Source: Coprinus comatus
Taxonomy: Eukaryota; Basidiomycota; Agaricomycetes; Agaricales; Agaricaceae
NCBI GenBank assembly: GCA_034638255.1
Contig: JAWPGT010000016.1
Coordinates: 124,001 to 188,000, forward strand
DNA: 64,000 nt
Direction of reading: 5' to 3'
Shown here: piece by piece, positions 33,909 to 44,183 of the stretch
Position numbering within the stretch: the stretch's first letter is position 1
Layout of the letters: the number at the start of each line of letters is the position of its first letter
The notes under the pieces: generated by a model
Databases searched by the model: none
Told to the model about the DNA's origin: nothing
Seen by the model: only the letters and a program-made list of their open reading frames with translations
Translations under genes and position numbers: made by a program

Positions 33909-35538
33909 CCCTTTTCCTATTATCACCCCCTTAATTCACGAAACCTGGAATTCTACATTAGAACAACTTAATCTCTTACACCGTTTCCATGACATCCCAA
34001 ATAGCATTCGAGGTGGCTTTGACATGGGAGTCAAAACACCAATTAATTATTCCTATATCCCTCCCAACCACAAATCTGCACTCGATCACCCAGAAGCAGT
34101 AGAGAAATACATTTCGAAAGAACTCAGCGCAAGACGCTACACTGGCCCTTTCACACAAGACGAACTTCAAAAGACCATTGGCAACTTTAGATCCTCGCCA
34201 TTAGGTACTGTACCAAAGGCTAATAGTGAAGATGAGTTTAGGATCATACAAGACTTTTCGTATCCAAGGAACAATCAATTCATAAAATCAGTCAACAACG
34301 ATATCAACCCAGACAATTTCACCTGTGATTGGGGAACATTCAGCAAGATCTACAAGTTGGTAGAAGAAGCCCCACCAGGAACACAAGCAGCAACCATGGA
34401 CGTGGACGCAGCCTTTCGATGTTGTCCGATGAAACCAACTCATCAAAGATATTTCATTGTACAATGGAAAGGAAAGTTCTTTATCGATCACTGTGCTCCA
34501 TTTGGAGCAAGCAGTTCTGGTGGTGTTTTCGGACGCCTTGCAGACACCATGGCAGCAATAATCAGAAAAAGGACAAACTCCCCTTGCGAAAATTGGGTTG
34601 ACGATTTTCTATTTTTACGCTATCTCTTATTTAATTCAGGGTCACCAGACGGGTGTTACTCATATGACACAAAACTCCTTGAAGAGATTGCTTCAGTCCT
34701 CGGCTGGCCATGGAAACATTCCAAGACAAAACCCTTCACAGACATATTCAGGTATCTCGGATTCATTTGGGATCTTAAACTCAAAACAGTAAGCATCCCC
34801 GAAGACAAGAAACAAAAGTACCTAACAAGGTTACAAAAATGGCCCGAAAAAGATACAAGATTCACGAAGAAAGAAGCTGAAGTCGTACTCGGAACCTTAG
34901 TGCATTGTTCCCTAGCTCTCCCAGAAGGAAGAGCATACCTCCCTGCTCTCTCAAAATTCGCTAACTCCTTCCAAAGTCAATCCCGCTTTACAAAACGCCT
35001 TCCAAATGCAACCGTGAAGTCAGATATACGATGGTGGATATCCCATTTACAACTCGACAACTGCTCATCCAAAATACTACCTCCACCTGTACCATCTAAT
35101 ACCGAATTCTGGGTAGACGCGTCAACTTCCTGGGGGATTGGTGTAATACTAGGAACAGAATGGAAAGCTTGGAAATTGAAACCAGGTTGGGATACTCACA
35201 CAGAACACACCATTGGCTGGGCAGAGATCCTAGCAATCGAGGTTGGATTGGTGTGGGCAATTCACAAAGGACATAACAACATCCATTTTATTCTAAAGTC
35301 AGACAACACAGGCGTAATTGATGCAATCGCTAACGGAAAATCTAGAAGCAAAGAACAAAATAAGATTTTACGCCACATCACAAGTCTACTACGCGTCAAC
35401 TCCATATGGCTAACCTCGAAATATGTTCCCTCAAAAGAGAATCTAGCAGACAAACCGTCCAGAGGACTAGTACCACCAAATTTTTCTTATTGCAACGATT
35501 ACATCCAATTATCTAAATTTATGAATAGATATATTTAA
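33595..35538 (+). CDS. Retroelement reverse transcriptase and RNase H
   Basis: Open frame of 647 codons. The first about 100 codons overlap the zinc-knuckle exon in another frame, so translation probably begins later or by a +1 shift. RT blocks are visible: GTVPKANSEDEFRIIQDFSYP (block 2-like), MDVDAAFRCCPM with the first catalytic Asp (near 34400), GASSSGGVFGRL, and WVDDFLFL with the catalytic Asp pair (34594-34615, a VDD variant of YxDD). RNase H follows: FWVDASTSWGIGVIL, AEILAIEVGLVWA, LKSDNTGVIDA and KYVPSKENLADKPSRG, covering the D-E-D catalytic set. No premature stop: the copy looks young. RNase H joined directly after RT without protease or integrase is DIRS-like. Confidence 0.88.
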   Translation: MAICGNNKTIILRPGVNQVGVFSVGTGNTNPSHVHQQHSSTVTPSFSPLASTHEVQGTIQKDDPTVSNLMESLDAIKPPHQNMEHINALFASQQNMEHSHVELFDPFPIITPLIHETWNSTLEQLNLLHRFHDIPNSIRGGFDMGVKTPINYSYIPPNHKSALDHPEAVEKYISKELSARRYTGPFTQDELQKTIGNFRSSPLGTVPKANSEDEFRIIQDFSYPRNNQFIKSVNNDINPDNFTCDWGTFSKIYKLVEEAPPGTQAATMDVDAAFRCCPMKPTHQRYFIVQWKGKFFIDHCAPFGASSSGGVFGRLADTMAAIIRKRTNSPCENWVDDFLFLRYLLFNSGSPDGCYSYDTKLLEEIASVLGWPWKHSKTKPFTDIFRYLGFIWDLKLKTVSIPEDKKQKYLTRLQKWPEKDTRFTKKEAEVVLGTLVHCSLALPEGRAYLPALSKFANSFQSQSRFTKRLPNATVKSDIRWWISHLQLDNCSSKILPPPVPSNTEFWVDASTSWGIGVILGTEWKAWKLKPGWDTHTEHTIGWAEILAIEVGLVWAIHKGHNNIHFILKSDNTGVIDAIANGKSRSKEQNKILRHITSLLRVNSIWLTSKYVPSKENLADKPSRGLVPPNFSYCNDYIQLSKFMNRYI

Positions 35539-35613
35539 AACTTGATTACTTAATACATATTGATGGACTCGACATGTTGGAACTCTATACCCTAACACCT
35601 AACATCCTTTACT

Positions 35614-36987
35614 ATGCCGCCACTACTACCATATTTCAAACCACATAACCCACCACTTAAAATAACACCATCAACACCTAGGAGAATCATTGCCCCTTTA
35701 CCCACATCCTTCCTAGCAACACCAGAAGACTTCAAACACGATGCCAATCCAAATATCCGACATGCCATCAAATCCAGTTGGGCCACGTCAACCTCCAATG
35801 GATACAAAAGAGCAGTCCAAAAATTTATAGAGTATTGTGACTATCAACATATACCACTTAACAAGCGTACCCCCGCCTCAGAATATCTATTATGTGCCTT
35901 CGCAACATATTCCCTAGGTTCCCTATCCGCATCATCAGTGAATACACGAATTGCTGCACTAAAAGCATGGCACATTTTCAATGACTGGCCATGGTACGGA
36001 AACCTCAGACTAAAACAAGTCCTCCAAGGCTGCAAGAATCTGGCTCCAAGAAGTGACCCTACATCCCAGAAGAAACACGTTACTATAGACGCACTTGCTA
36101 CACTCGCACATCACCTCGACAAACACAAAACAGAAGACATGGCTATCCTAGCATGCGCATGTACTGCCTTCTGGGCACAATGCCGCCTAGGGGAATTACT
36201 TCCAAATTCAACTAATGACTTCTCGACAAAAACTAGACCAACAAAGGCAAATGCGAAACCAGCAACATCACCAAGACACCAATGGCATATCTTCCTACCA
36301 TCAACCAAAACTAACCAACGAGGACAGACAGTTGTCATAACGAGACAACGAGAACGCCCCACCATTGACCCAACATTAATCCTTGCCCGTTTCCTTTCCA
36401 TGACAAAGTCCTTACCACAATCCACTCCCCTATTTGCCTACAACAACGAAGGAAAACTTACCAATCTCAACAAATATAGTTTCCTCAAGAAATGTAACGA
36501 AATATGGATGAAAACCGGATATCCTAGGTGCACAGGACACTCGTTCAGAATAGGTGGGACGACACAACTACTGCTGTCTGGTGTTTCACCAGATGTAGTC
36601 AAGACCACAGGGAGATGGTCATCCGATGCATTCCTCAAATATTGGAGATCCATTGAAGACATAGCACATCTACATATGACAGATCTTGAGCTGACCTTTA
36701 AGAAGACATCCATCACTCGCAATACACCTGGGACTCCAACAAAAACTACCACCACCAATTCTATCCAAATCAACAACACCACTTCACCTATAAATAGAGG
36801 AACCTCTTCCATCGGGTGCCGGGTCGATTCATCATTGGTCATTCATCGTCCGGGAGGTTCCCTCCTTCCTTCTCGGGTGAGCACTCTTGCCCTCCCATCG
36901 TTCACATCGCCCGGTACCCGACCTGAAGCCCGCCAACTCCACATGATGGGCCAAAGTCTCGGAACTCCTCTCCCAACACACAGGTGA
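35614..36987 (+). CDS. Retroelement tyrosine recombinase
   Basis: 457 codons, phage-integrase superfamily, used by DIRS-order elements to insert a circular cDNA. N-terminal core-binding-like helices (WATSTSNGYKRAVQKFIEYC and SASSVNTRIAALKAW) precede the catalytic domain. Catalytic residues are all visible: Arg in CRLGELL (near 36180-36200), Lys in STKTNQRGQ, the H-x-x-R pair in GHSFRIGG (36535-36555), the second His/Trp position in GRWSSDAF, and the Tyr nucleophile in LKYWRSI (near 36636-36655). The last about 100 codons are low-complexity and overlap GC-rich terminal DNA of the element. No stop or slip, so it appears competent. Confidence 0.85.
   Translation: MPPLLPYFKPHNPPLKITPSTPRRIIAPLPTSFLATPEDFKHDANPNIRHAIKSSWATSTSNGYKRAVQKFIEYCDYQHIPLNKRTPASEYLLCAFATYSLGSLSASSVNTRIAALKAWHIFNDWPWYGNLRLKQVLQGCKNLAPRSDPTSQKKHVTIDALATLAHHLDKHKTEDMAILACACTAFWAQCRLGELLPNSTNDFSTKTRPTKANAKPATSPRHQWHIFLPSTKTNQRGQTVVITRQRERPTIDPTLILARFLSMTKSLPQSTPLFAYNNEGKLTNLNKYSFLKKCNEIWMKTGYPRCTGHSFRIGGTTQLLLSGVSPDVVKTTGRWSSDAFLKYWRSIEDIAHLHMTDLELTFKKTSITRNTPGTPTKTTTTNSIQINNTTSPINRGTSSIGCRVDSSLVIHRPGGSLLPSRVSTLALPSFTSPGTRPEARQLHMMGQSLGTPLPTHR
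36818..36922. repeat. Imperfect inverted repeat near the element's 3' end
   Basis: CGGGTGCCGGGTCGAT around 36819-36834 and CATCGCCCGGTACCCG around 36905-36920 are nearly reverse complements, separated by about 70 nt. It lies in the poorly conserved C-terminal codons of the recombinase and may be a structural or terminal signal. Confidence 0.45.
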
Positions 36988-37130
36988 TTGTAGGAATATA
37001 AATTCATTACCACTAATAATATATTTCATTATCACATTCTATCTGACTCGACGCGCAAGATTAAACCCTAGTATGTCTTATGTTCTTCTTCGTTGACTCG
37101 GAAGGGTTTTATTGATTATGTTCATGTCTA

Positions 37131-38255
37131 GATGTCACATCGTCGATCACTTATGATCCCTTGGCCCCTTTGACCGATCTTGGATTTGTGGAGGAATATC
37201 ATGACGTCGATGATCTCTCCCTTATCCCTGTCCAACAAATCGCCCAACCACTTGCAACCAAGACGATCGAAGTCGAAGTCATTTTTGATACTATGGACGA
37301 CGGTACAAATCGGGCTATGTTCAATCAAATGATATTCCATCCACCACTCGTTCCCAGTATCCTTTCCGAACTATCTTTGGAAAGTAATGCGACTGTGGAA
37401 CAGGCTTATGGACCTCTTAGTTTTGTTGTTGACCACATGGATGTCGTGGATATTATTGTCAAAAATGGTGATGCTGGTAAACATCCCTTGTGAGTCTTTT
37501 TTGTGATTATAATCATTCGAAGGACAAACACTCATAATAAATGGTTAGCCATTTACATGGACATAAACCGATGCTTGTTGGAAGATCGATAGACTACACT
37601 TCAAATGACCCAGAATTGAACCCACCGATTGTCAAAGGTCAAGTGAATCCAATCAGACGTGATACTGTACAAATTCCTTCCATGAGTTCGGTCACATTAA
37701 GGGTTGTAGCTGATAACCCAGGTGTATGGTTCTTCCATTGTAAGCTATACTCCTACTTCATACAACGAGGAAATATTGATTGACGATCATATTATAGGTC
37801 ATATCGAATGGCATTTGGAAGCTGGGTTGGCTTTCCAAATCATCGAAGCGCCTTTGAATGCTCAGCAACACCGGGACCGGGTACCCCAAAGTTTATATGA
37901 TAATTGTCAGGCACTTGGGAAACCGATTTCGGGGAACGCTGTTGGAAAAGCCTCGACGACTGACCTTGATGGACTCCCTTCGGGTCCGTACCCGCAGCGA
38001 TTGGGTTGGCATGCTAAAGGTATTGGCGCAATGGCAGGGTATGTCTTGTTTCACAAATTGGTATTGAATTTTATTGTTTTAACCATGACCCGCAGGTGTG
38101 TATTGACTGCCGTCATCGGAATGGCGTCAGTGATCTGGTACACTTTGGGTGGACATATATCCGAGGAGGAAATGGAAGATGAAGTCAGGGCAGCAATTCA
38201 AGCGAAGGAGGGTCGAGGGAAGTTGTTTGGGTTATTCAAAAAAAAGAGTACATAA
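37131..38255 (+). CDS. fet3: Fet3 ferroxidase, 3' part, downstream of the retroelement
   Basis: Fet3 homology resumes in frame with DVTSSITYDPLAPLTDLG. Exons give NGDAGKHPFHLHGHKP (37465-37570, with the HPFHLHGH copper ligands completed across an intron, and an Asp equivalent to yeast D409), [20 protein letters not shown] (37720-37835, type 1 and trinuclear ligands, again across an intron), then a C-terminal membrane anchor GCVLTAVIGMASVIWYTLGG and a charged cytosolic tail ending FKKKST at 38255. All ligands and the anchor are intact, so the break by the retroelement appears to be the only defect. There is no start codon context or signal peptide here, so alone it could not make a secreted enzyme. 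Confidence 0.86.
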
Positions 38256-41200
38256 CTTCGACTATTTCATGTATCCGTATGCCAGTTTTTTTTGAAAAAA
38301 AAAGTGCGGTGTCCCGTCTCTCCCCTATCAATGTATTTCAACTGTGATCTATTGTAACCCAAACCAGAATTTGTAGTATCATCGCAGAAAATATTCCAAA
38401 TTTTACAAAAATAACTGCACCCCAATAACATCATTGCCGGCTCCGACGTAATCACATTCCCCCTTCTCTCTCGTAAACAGGACAGATTAAATCACAACTA
38501 TGTAGTTAAAACCTGGTTAAAACAGGAGTGAATTTCGTGGGATGCCGACACGGATGATATTCAGTCCCTCAGACTTTCAGGCGTGTGGCAATTCAGTGGC
38601 AATAGACTGGAAGCTATGCAGAACCTCATCGTGTGGCAATTACTCCACACTTGTGTTCACTGATCTGATGTAAGCTGCGCTTGGCTGTATGCTCTTGTGT
38701 TTACTAGTACCTGGACCCGCATAAACAGTGATAAATATCCTCGATAATTTGTCTGGCCTCAGCCTGTCTCAGCTCTTCTCAGCTGGTCTCGGTCGTCTGT
38801 GATATTGTACCCTTCACACGGTGTTCGTTCTAGTTCATTCCCCCAAGCTACGAAGAGTTTGATAGCAATGCTGAATGCTGTTTCTCGTGTCTTTGCCTGG
38901 TTCAACAATGTCGATGAATGCCGAAACTCAAACAATTTTTATCCTCTTAATCTTCCTTGTCGAACGCAAAGTGGTTTGGTTCGGTATTTTACTTCCTATT
39001 ATTACACGTGGGTGTGTTGTTGATTAAAGCTTGAGGACATCACTGAATATGGGGACTGTCCGGCGTAATTCCGAATGGAGCCCTTTGGTGTGCTGATAAT
39101 AGACAATAATATATTGCAATTCCCCTCCACCCACCTCTTTGATCTGTTGTTAGTCGCATGTGGCAGACGGTGTAACCACGAGATGGCAGGTGTGTGTGTG
39201 TTTCATTGGAATTTCTTCACACATGGAGAAGAATTAGCATTTGTTTGGACTTCCGGAGTGTGTAACATATGTATAGTTATCCAGGAACAAAAACATCTGG
39301 TCTCGACTCTCGTGACATATGGCAACGGCAACTCAACCTTCTTGCTCAACCAATATGAGTGATTAACGCAGACATTTGGGGATTTACAGGATTAACTTTA
39401 CAGATTTGGTGCTGTTTCTGATTGAAGTCGGAATTGATATGGGCCTGCAGGCTATGGTGGATCATTGATGGTGAAGGTACGATCAGAGGAGATTAACCTG
39501 GATCGAAACAGATCAAAACGCTTGTGTTAGCCTAGAAGGCAATCGATGGTCCGTTCGCCAAATTTTTGTTACTTAAATTTAACCCACTATTAAGCTTTCC
39601 ATTATAGAACATATCAGAGGATGTGGGACTCAATGGTCCTGCAAGGTCCTGCACTTGTAACTCCATGCCGCAAAATTGACAAAAAAAGAAAAAAAAGTAG
39701 AGTATGATCACACTGTATATTCTTATTTAGCTGGTCAAGTGATCAAATCGCTAACATTTGGAGCCGCCATTCACCCCGTCCTTTTACTGTTGATTACTAT
39801 GTCTAAAAATTCGGACTTGAGGTGCCTGGTTCGGACATCATGATTGTTCAGTACTTAGTGATTGGTAGGTTGTACTGATAAACCTGACTACACGAGGCTA
39901 AAGGGTAGATGTACTTATTTATGATTCGGAAGCGAGCCTAATCTCACACGCTCAGTATGTTACATGTGTTGATTATTTACTGGAGTTGACATGAATTACG
40001 GATTTTGAGGTCTAGAAAATTCCATGTGGTAAGTACTATGCGGAAGACCAAGGAAGGCCCTGGAAGAGGCCTAAGTAACTACTGGTGCGAAAATGTTGAC
40101 AATCTTTTGTAGATATGATCAATAATTTGGCCATCTAATCTAATCTAGTTGGCATGGGTGAAGGGTTATGAGTCGGCGTGTTGTATATTCACTTTTAATT
40201 TCTAATCTAATCTGGAAATCCAACCTTGGATGGAGGGTATGATCAAATGACTCAGAGCCCGTTTCTCCAATGATGAGAACAGGAGAGAGACGAATTGTCT
40301 CGAACCCCTTTAACCAACAAAAAGTTAGCACGCCTCAATCGTGCGTACTTGATCACACTTTAGTTACTCGGTGATAATAATAACATTTGACCGTACTAAT
40401 GTCACGGAGCTAACCAGGCGAGATAACTCAAGTCGGTAGGTAGAGATTGTTATACACGTCGACGGCTTAAACTTAGACTTTTTTTTCCATGTTAGTAAAT
40501 CTTCGAAGGTGTTCAAGCTGTTTTAAATAGCATTATGATATCATTAATTCAGTAGGAATTTCCCCACACTACTCCATCTGTGCATATACCTAATGAACCC
40601 TATCTATTATCTCTATCTCTGATTAACTTCTGACACCTGACCTTCAAAATTGTGGAGGAAATTCAAGGTGTGCAGGGATTCATCATAACACCGCGGCGCG
40701 GTTGGTAAACGGACATAGTTACCATATTTCCCATTCCCCCCTCCTTTTTTCACAACGCCTCAAAGTAACGGAAATGTCAGAATGTCAGAGTGCTGTCCAA
40801 AATCGTCATGGTAGTACACCATGATCATTTTCTTGGTATCTTTAGTAGGGGGTGATAAGTTAGTGGATCAATTAAAAAATTACTCCGAAGATCGTTAACA
40901 AAACACAATCCACTGGTTGCCTAGCATTTCAGAGTTCAAGCCGTAGGGGAGATCAACCATAACTTTGAACTGATATTGTGCATCTCGTAGAAAGAGGAAA
41001 AGTATACCAATATTGATTGGTGTTTGAAACTACTATAGTATACTCCGAATGTGCTACCACATCATCTCTAAAATTTATGTGATGAAACTGGCATGATAAC
41101 TGTGCGCAGATCACTCCCAACGGTGCTATAGTATATTTCGCAAACGAAACGCGTTATTAGAATTCCAACTTGTTAGTATTTTCCAATGACATCGGAACAT

Positions 41201-42309
41201 GAACATTTCAAATTGAATCGTCTAGGACAATACAAGAAGTGTAGAATTGGAGCTGGTAAAACGAATGAATTTATTCTATCAACAATCGTAGTCGAAGATT
41301 TTTAGTTCGGGTGTGAAAGAGGATGTATCATGCCACTACACATCGGCAAAAGTTGAACGCTGATACATGATGTTTCCAATTGAATCGAAAAGAACTCAAG
41401 GGGAGTCGGGAAGGGAATAGTACTGAGCCCGTTAAAAAGAGGCTTCAGCTTCAATCTCCAAAAGACCAATCCCCGGTTGGGAAAATAGCCTTTTACAATT
41501 CTGAGTCTTTGAGTTGGTTACTCAGAGTAAAACTCCTAGGTAAAAAGTTCTAATGGGCCCTTCCATCAAAACAGTACATTCAAAACCCCAAACATTCAAA
41601 ACATAAACATAGGTCTAGTACTCAAACATATCCACATCACAATGCCCATGCCACCCGACCGGCTCTAGTAAGACTAAATAAAAATAGCACATTCTGTATC
41701 CTGTATCACCATCAGCTCTCTCGGCTGTAATGGATATGGATATATGAGGGAAAAGAACCACGAACACGTTTTTACTTATTTTAACTTCACTTGATTTTCT
41801 TTCTGAGTTCCTGAATCCTGGACCTGATCACATGGAAGAATGTTAGAAAACATTGGAGGATTGAGTGTTTGAAGGAGAAGTCTCCGACATCCTTCAAAGC
41901 TTCAAAGTTCAACGTGCAAGAGGTTCATAGAACGAAGGGAGGGAAAATGATGCCCAGTTTGTACCAATTGCCGAACAGTCCTGAGATCATAGTATACTAA
42001 TTAGTAGATGATTTCATGATGGATGATCCGGTAGATACGCATTCAAACGTTAACACATTTAAATTGTAACTTCAGCTTGTAACTTGTCAAAAGAACAAGA
42101 CTAGGCATACCTACTCCTCCTTAGACCACATCAAGTTGTTCCAAACCTTCAAATCTAGAATCTTCTTACTAAGTGTATCAATTGTCTATAGTAGCGTAGT
42201 AATAAAATGATGCCTCTGGGAAAACTAAAAGCGCCTTAACTTAGGTCATTCATCGGCGAAATCAACATCTTCACAGCTTTTTTCAAAATTTATACTCACT
42301 GCTGCCCGT
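38256..42309. other. Gene-poor region, left part
   Basis: About 4 kb with only short unrelated frames (up to 95 codons) and no splice-linked exon chain or recognised domain. The first few hundred bases are the 3' flank of fet3. No tRNA-like structure was found by eye. Confidence 0.4.
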
Positions 42310-42362
42310 GCCCGTCATAATACATTAGTAGTACTAGTAAATTTACTACTACTTTGACGGGC
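42310..42362. repeat. 53-bp hairpin with GCCCGTCA/TGACGGGC ends
   Basis: Perfect 8-bp inverted ends (42310-42317 and 42355-42362) enclose a second, AT-rich inverted pair built from TAGTAGTA and TACTACTA. It resembles the tip of a very small foldback element or a structured RNA; no target duplication was recognised. Confidence 0.5.
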
Positions 42363-44183
42363 TACTAATCACCTTCAAAAACCTATATATCACCCCCTAT
42401 TGCCCCTAAGCCTTATTATAACAAGAGTCATCTCAAATGTGGGTAATATCATGATTCTTTATTTGATTAACAGACGGTGATTGTGGTACAAAAAAAAAAT
42501 CCAAAATGAAGTCACTTTTTGAGCGCCTGAATGTCTAATAAGCGGTCGACGCTCAAGCTTCAAGTGACGCCCAACGCCCAACGTTCAAAAATAAATTTAA
42601 TAAAAAACACCGCGGTTCACTATCATGACCGCCCATAACCATAAACTTACAACTTTTTTATTATTATTACCATCTAGTAGGGAGAGAGAGCCCTTAACAT
42701 AGACTCAGGGAAAGGAATCTTCTATAATATATCCATATCTCAATAATCACAAATCATCGATTTTTATTAGTCCATTCTTTTTATGTATATATGATAATAA
42801 GTACGTGGTTTCCTCAAAAACTCCGTCACCACCGTACCGAGAGAGAGACAGAGAGAGAAGTGTCGCGTAGATCAAATCGCCGTTGTTTTTTTGATCGAAT
42901 TCTTTCTTACAGTATATATTCTTTTTTCCTAAAATTAACTTTTACTTTTACTATACAGCCTTGTCATATATTACTAATGTCCCATATCCCATGGGTGTAT
43001 GTGCGTGTCAAATTTGAAATCAATCAACAAACCTATTTATGACCGAAAACCGAGAAGAAGAAAAAAAAATTGACAGGTAGGAAACAAGGGAGACAAATAC
43101 ATCCGAGAATTGTTTGACGTTTCTCCTTTTTTTGATGATCGCGTTAGGTAAGTGTTTTTTTTTGGACCAGGGAGTAAGGGACCCTTAAGCTTAGGCCTTT
43201 AGTACTGGTTGTGTTACATAAAACCAAGTTCAAACAATACACGTACTTATAAGAGAAAAAAAACCAAATAAATTCTATATGCATGTAAACGTTACGAAAC
43301 AAAACTAAATACGATACAAAAAAAAAAACTTCTTCCTTCCCTTTCCTTTTCCTTTCTTTCTGTTCATAGATACGAGGTACGTATATAGTATATAATTATT
43401 ATAAAAAAAAAACACATCCAATCCAATCCATTCCAAAAAGATTATATATAGAAAACGAGTGAGTGTTTCATCAGAAAAAAAAACCGAAACCAGAGAAACG
43501 ACAGAGATTATGCGCATAGCAAGTAAAAAAAAAAAATACAAAAGAGCGTATGACGTGAATGATGGATATATCTTCTGGAAAATACAAAAAAAGAGTGACT
43601 AATGTTAACAGAATTGATACCTAAGGCCTGAGACTGAGAGTTCAAAGCAAAAAAAAAAAACGAGTAAAAGAAAAACCAAGGAATGTGTAGGTTGTAGGTT
43701 GTAGGTAACCATATAATAAACGAGTGTGTGCGGGTAGCCAAGAGCGATGAGAAAGTTTTCGGGATTGGATTGGATTAGAATTTGTATTGTTGTTTATTGT
43801 GTCGAGTGTGGTGGAGTGTCGAGTGTGTTTAAATGATTGGAATGTGAGTTCGTAGATGTACGAATTCACAACTCCAGAAAAATTCGAAGATAGAAAAAAA
43901 ATAAAAAAATAAACAATGAATAAAAAATATAGGAAATTAGATTCAAAGCAGAACATTGAAAAAAAATAGAAAGCAGAAAAAAAATGGTGTCTATATATAT
44001 GCGAATACCAATGTGCGTGTTGATTGATTGTGATTGGTTTTGGAGTTAAGTGGCGAATGCTTGTTATATAAGGAGTATGGGTGATGAAGCATGAATGGAA
44101 GATGAATAGGTGAACAAGTGAATTGAAGACGATGCTGAGGCGAGGAAAAGGAAGGAAAAGGAAAGGGGGAGGAACATAACAAA
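42363..44183. other. AT-rich 3' flank without gene
   Basis: Low-complexity DNA with many A-runs (for example 43320-43330, 43400-43411 and 43650-43660), probably the 3' UTR and flank of the next minus-strand gene. Overlapping minus-strand frames up to 192 codons are rich in Phe/Ser from poly-purine/pyrimidine bias and are not judged coding. Confidence 0.4.

Larger units (their letters stand above)
31384..37130 (+). mobile_element. DIRS/Ngaro-like tyrosine-recombinase retrotransposon in fet3
   Basis: About 5.75 kb between the last recognisable Fet3 codon on the left and the first (DVTSSITYDP) on the right. Order on the plus strand: gag-like exons, zinc knuckles, reverse transcriptase with RNase H, tyrosine recombinase. 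No integrase of the DDE type, no protease and no long terminal repeats are seen, and no methyltransferase domain follows RNase H, which points to the Ngaro-like branch of the DIRS order. Target-site duplication was not found, as expected for recombinase-mediated insertion. Split direct repeats typical of the group could not be identified by eye. Exact ends are uncertain by tens of bases. A perfect 8-bp hairpin sits at the left edge (31389-31408). Confidence 0.85.

Noticed and set aside
31384..37130. Reading the fet3 insertion as an LTR (Gypsy/Copia) element
   Set aside because: No long terminal repeats, no DDE integrase and no protease; a tyrosine recombinase is present instead.
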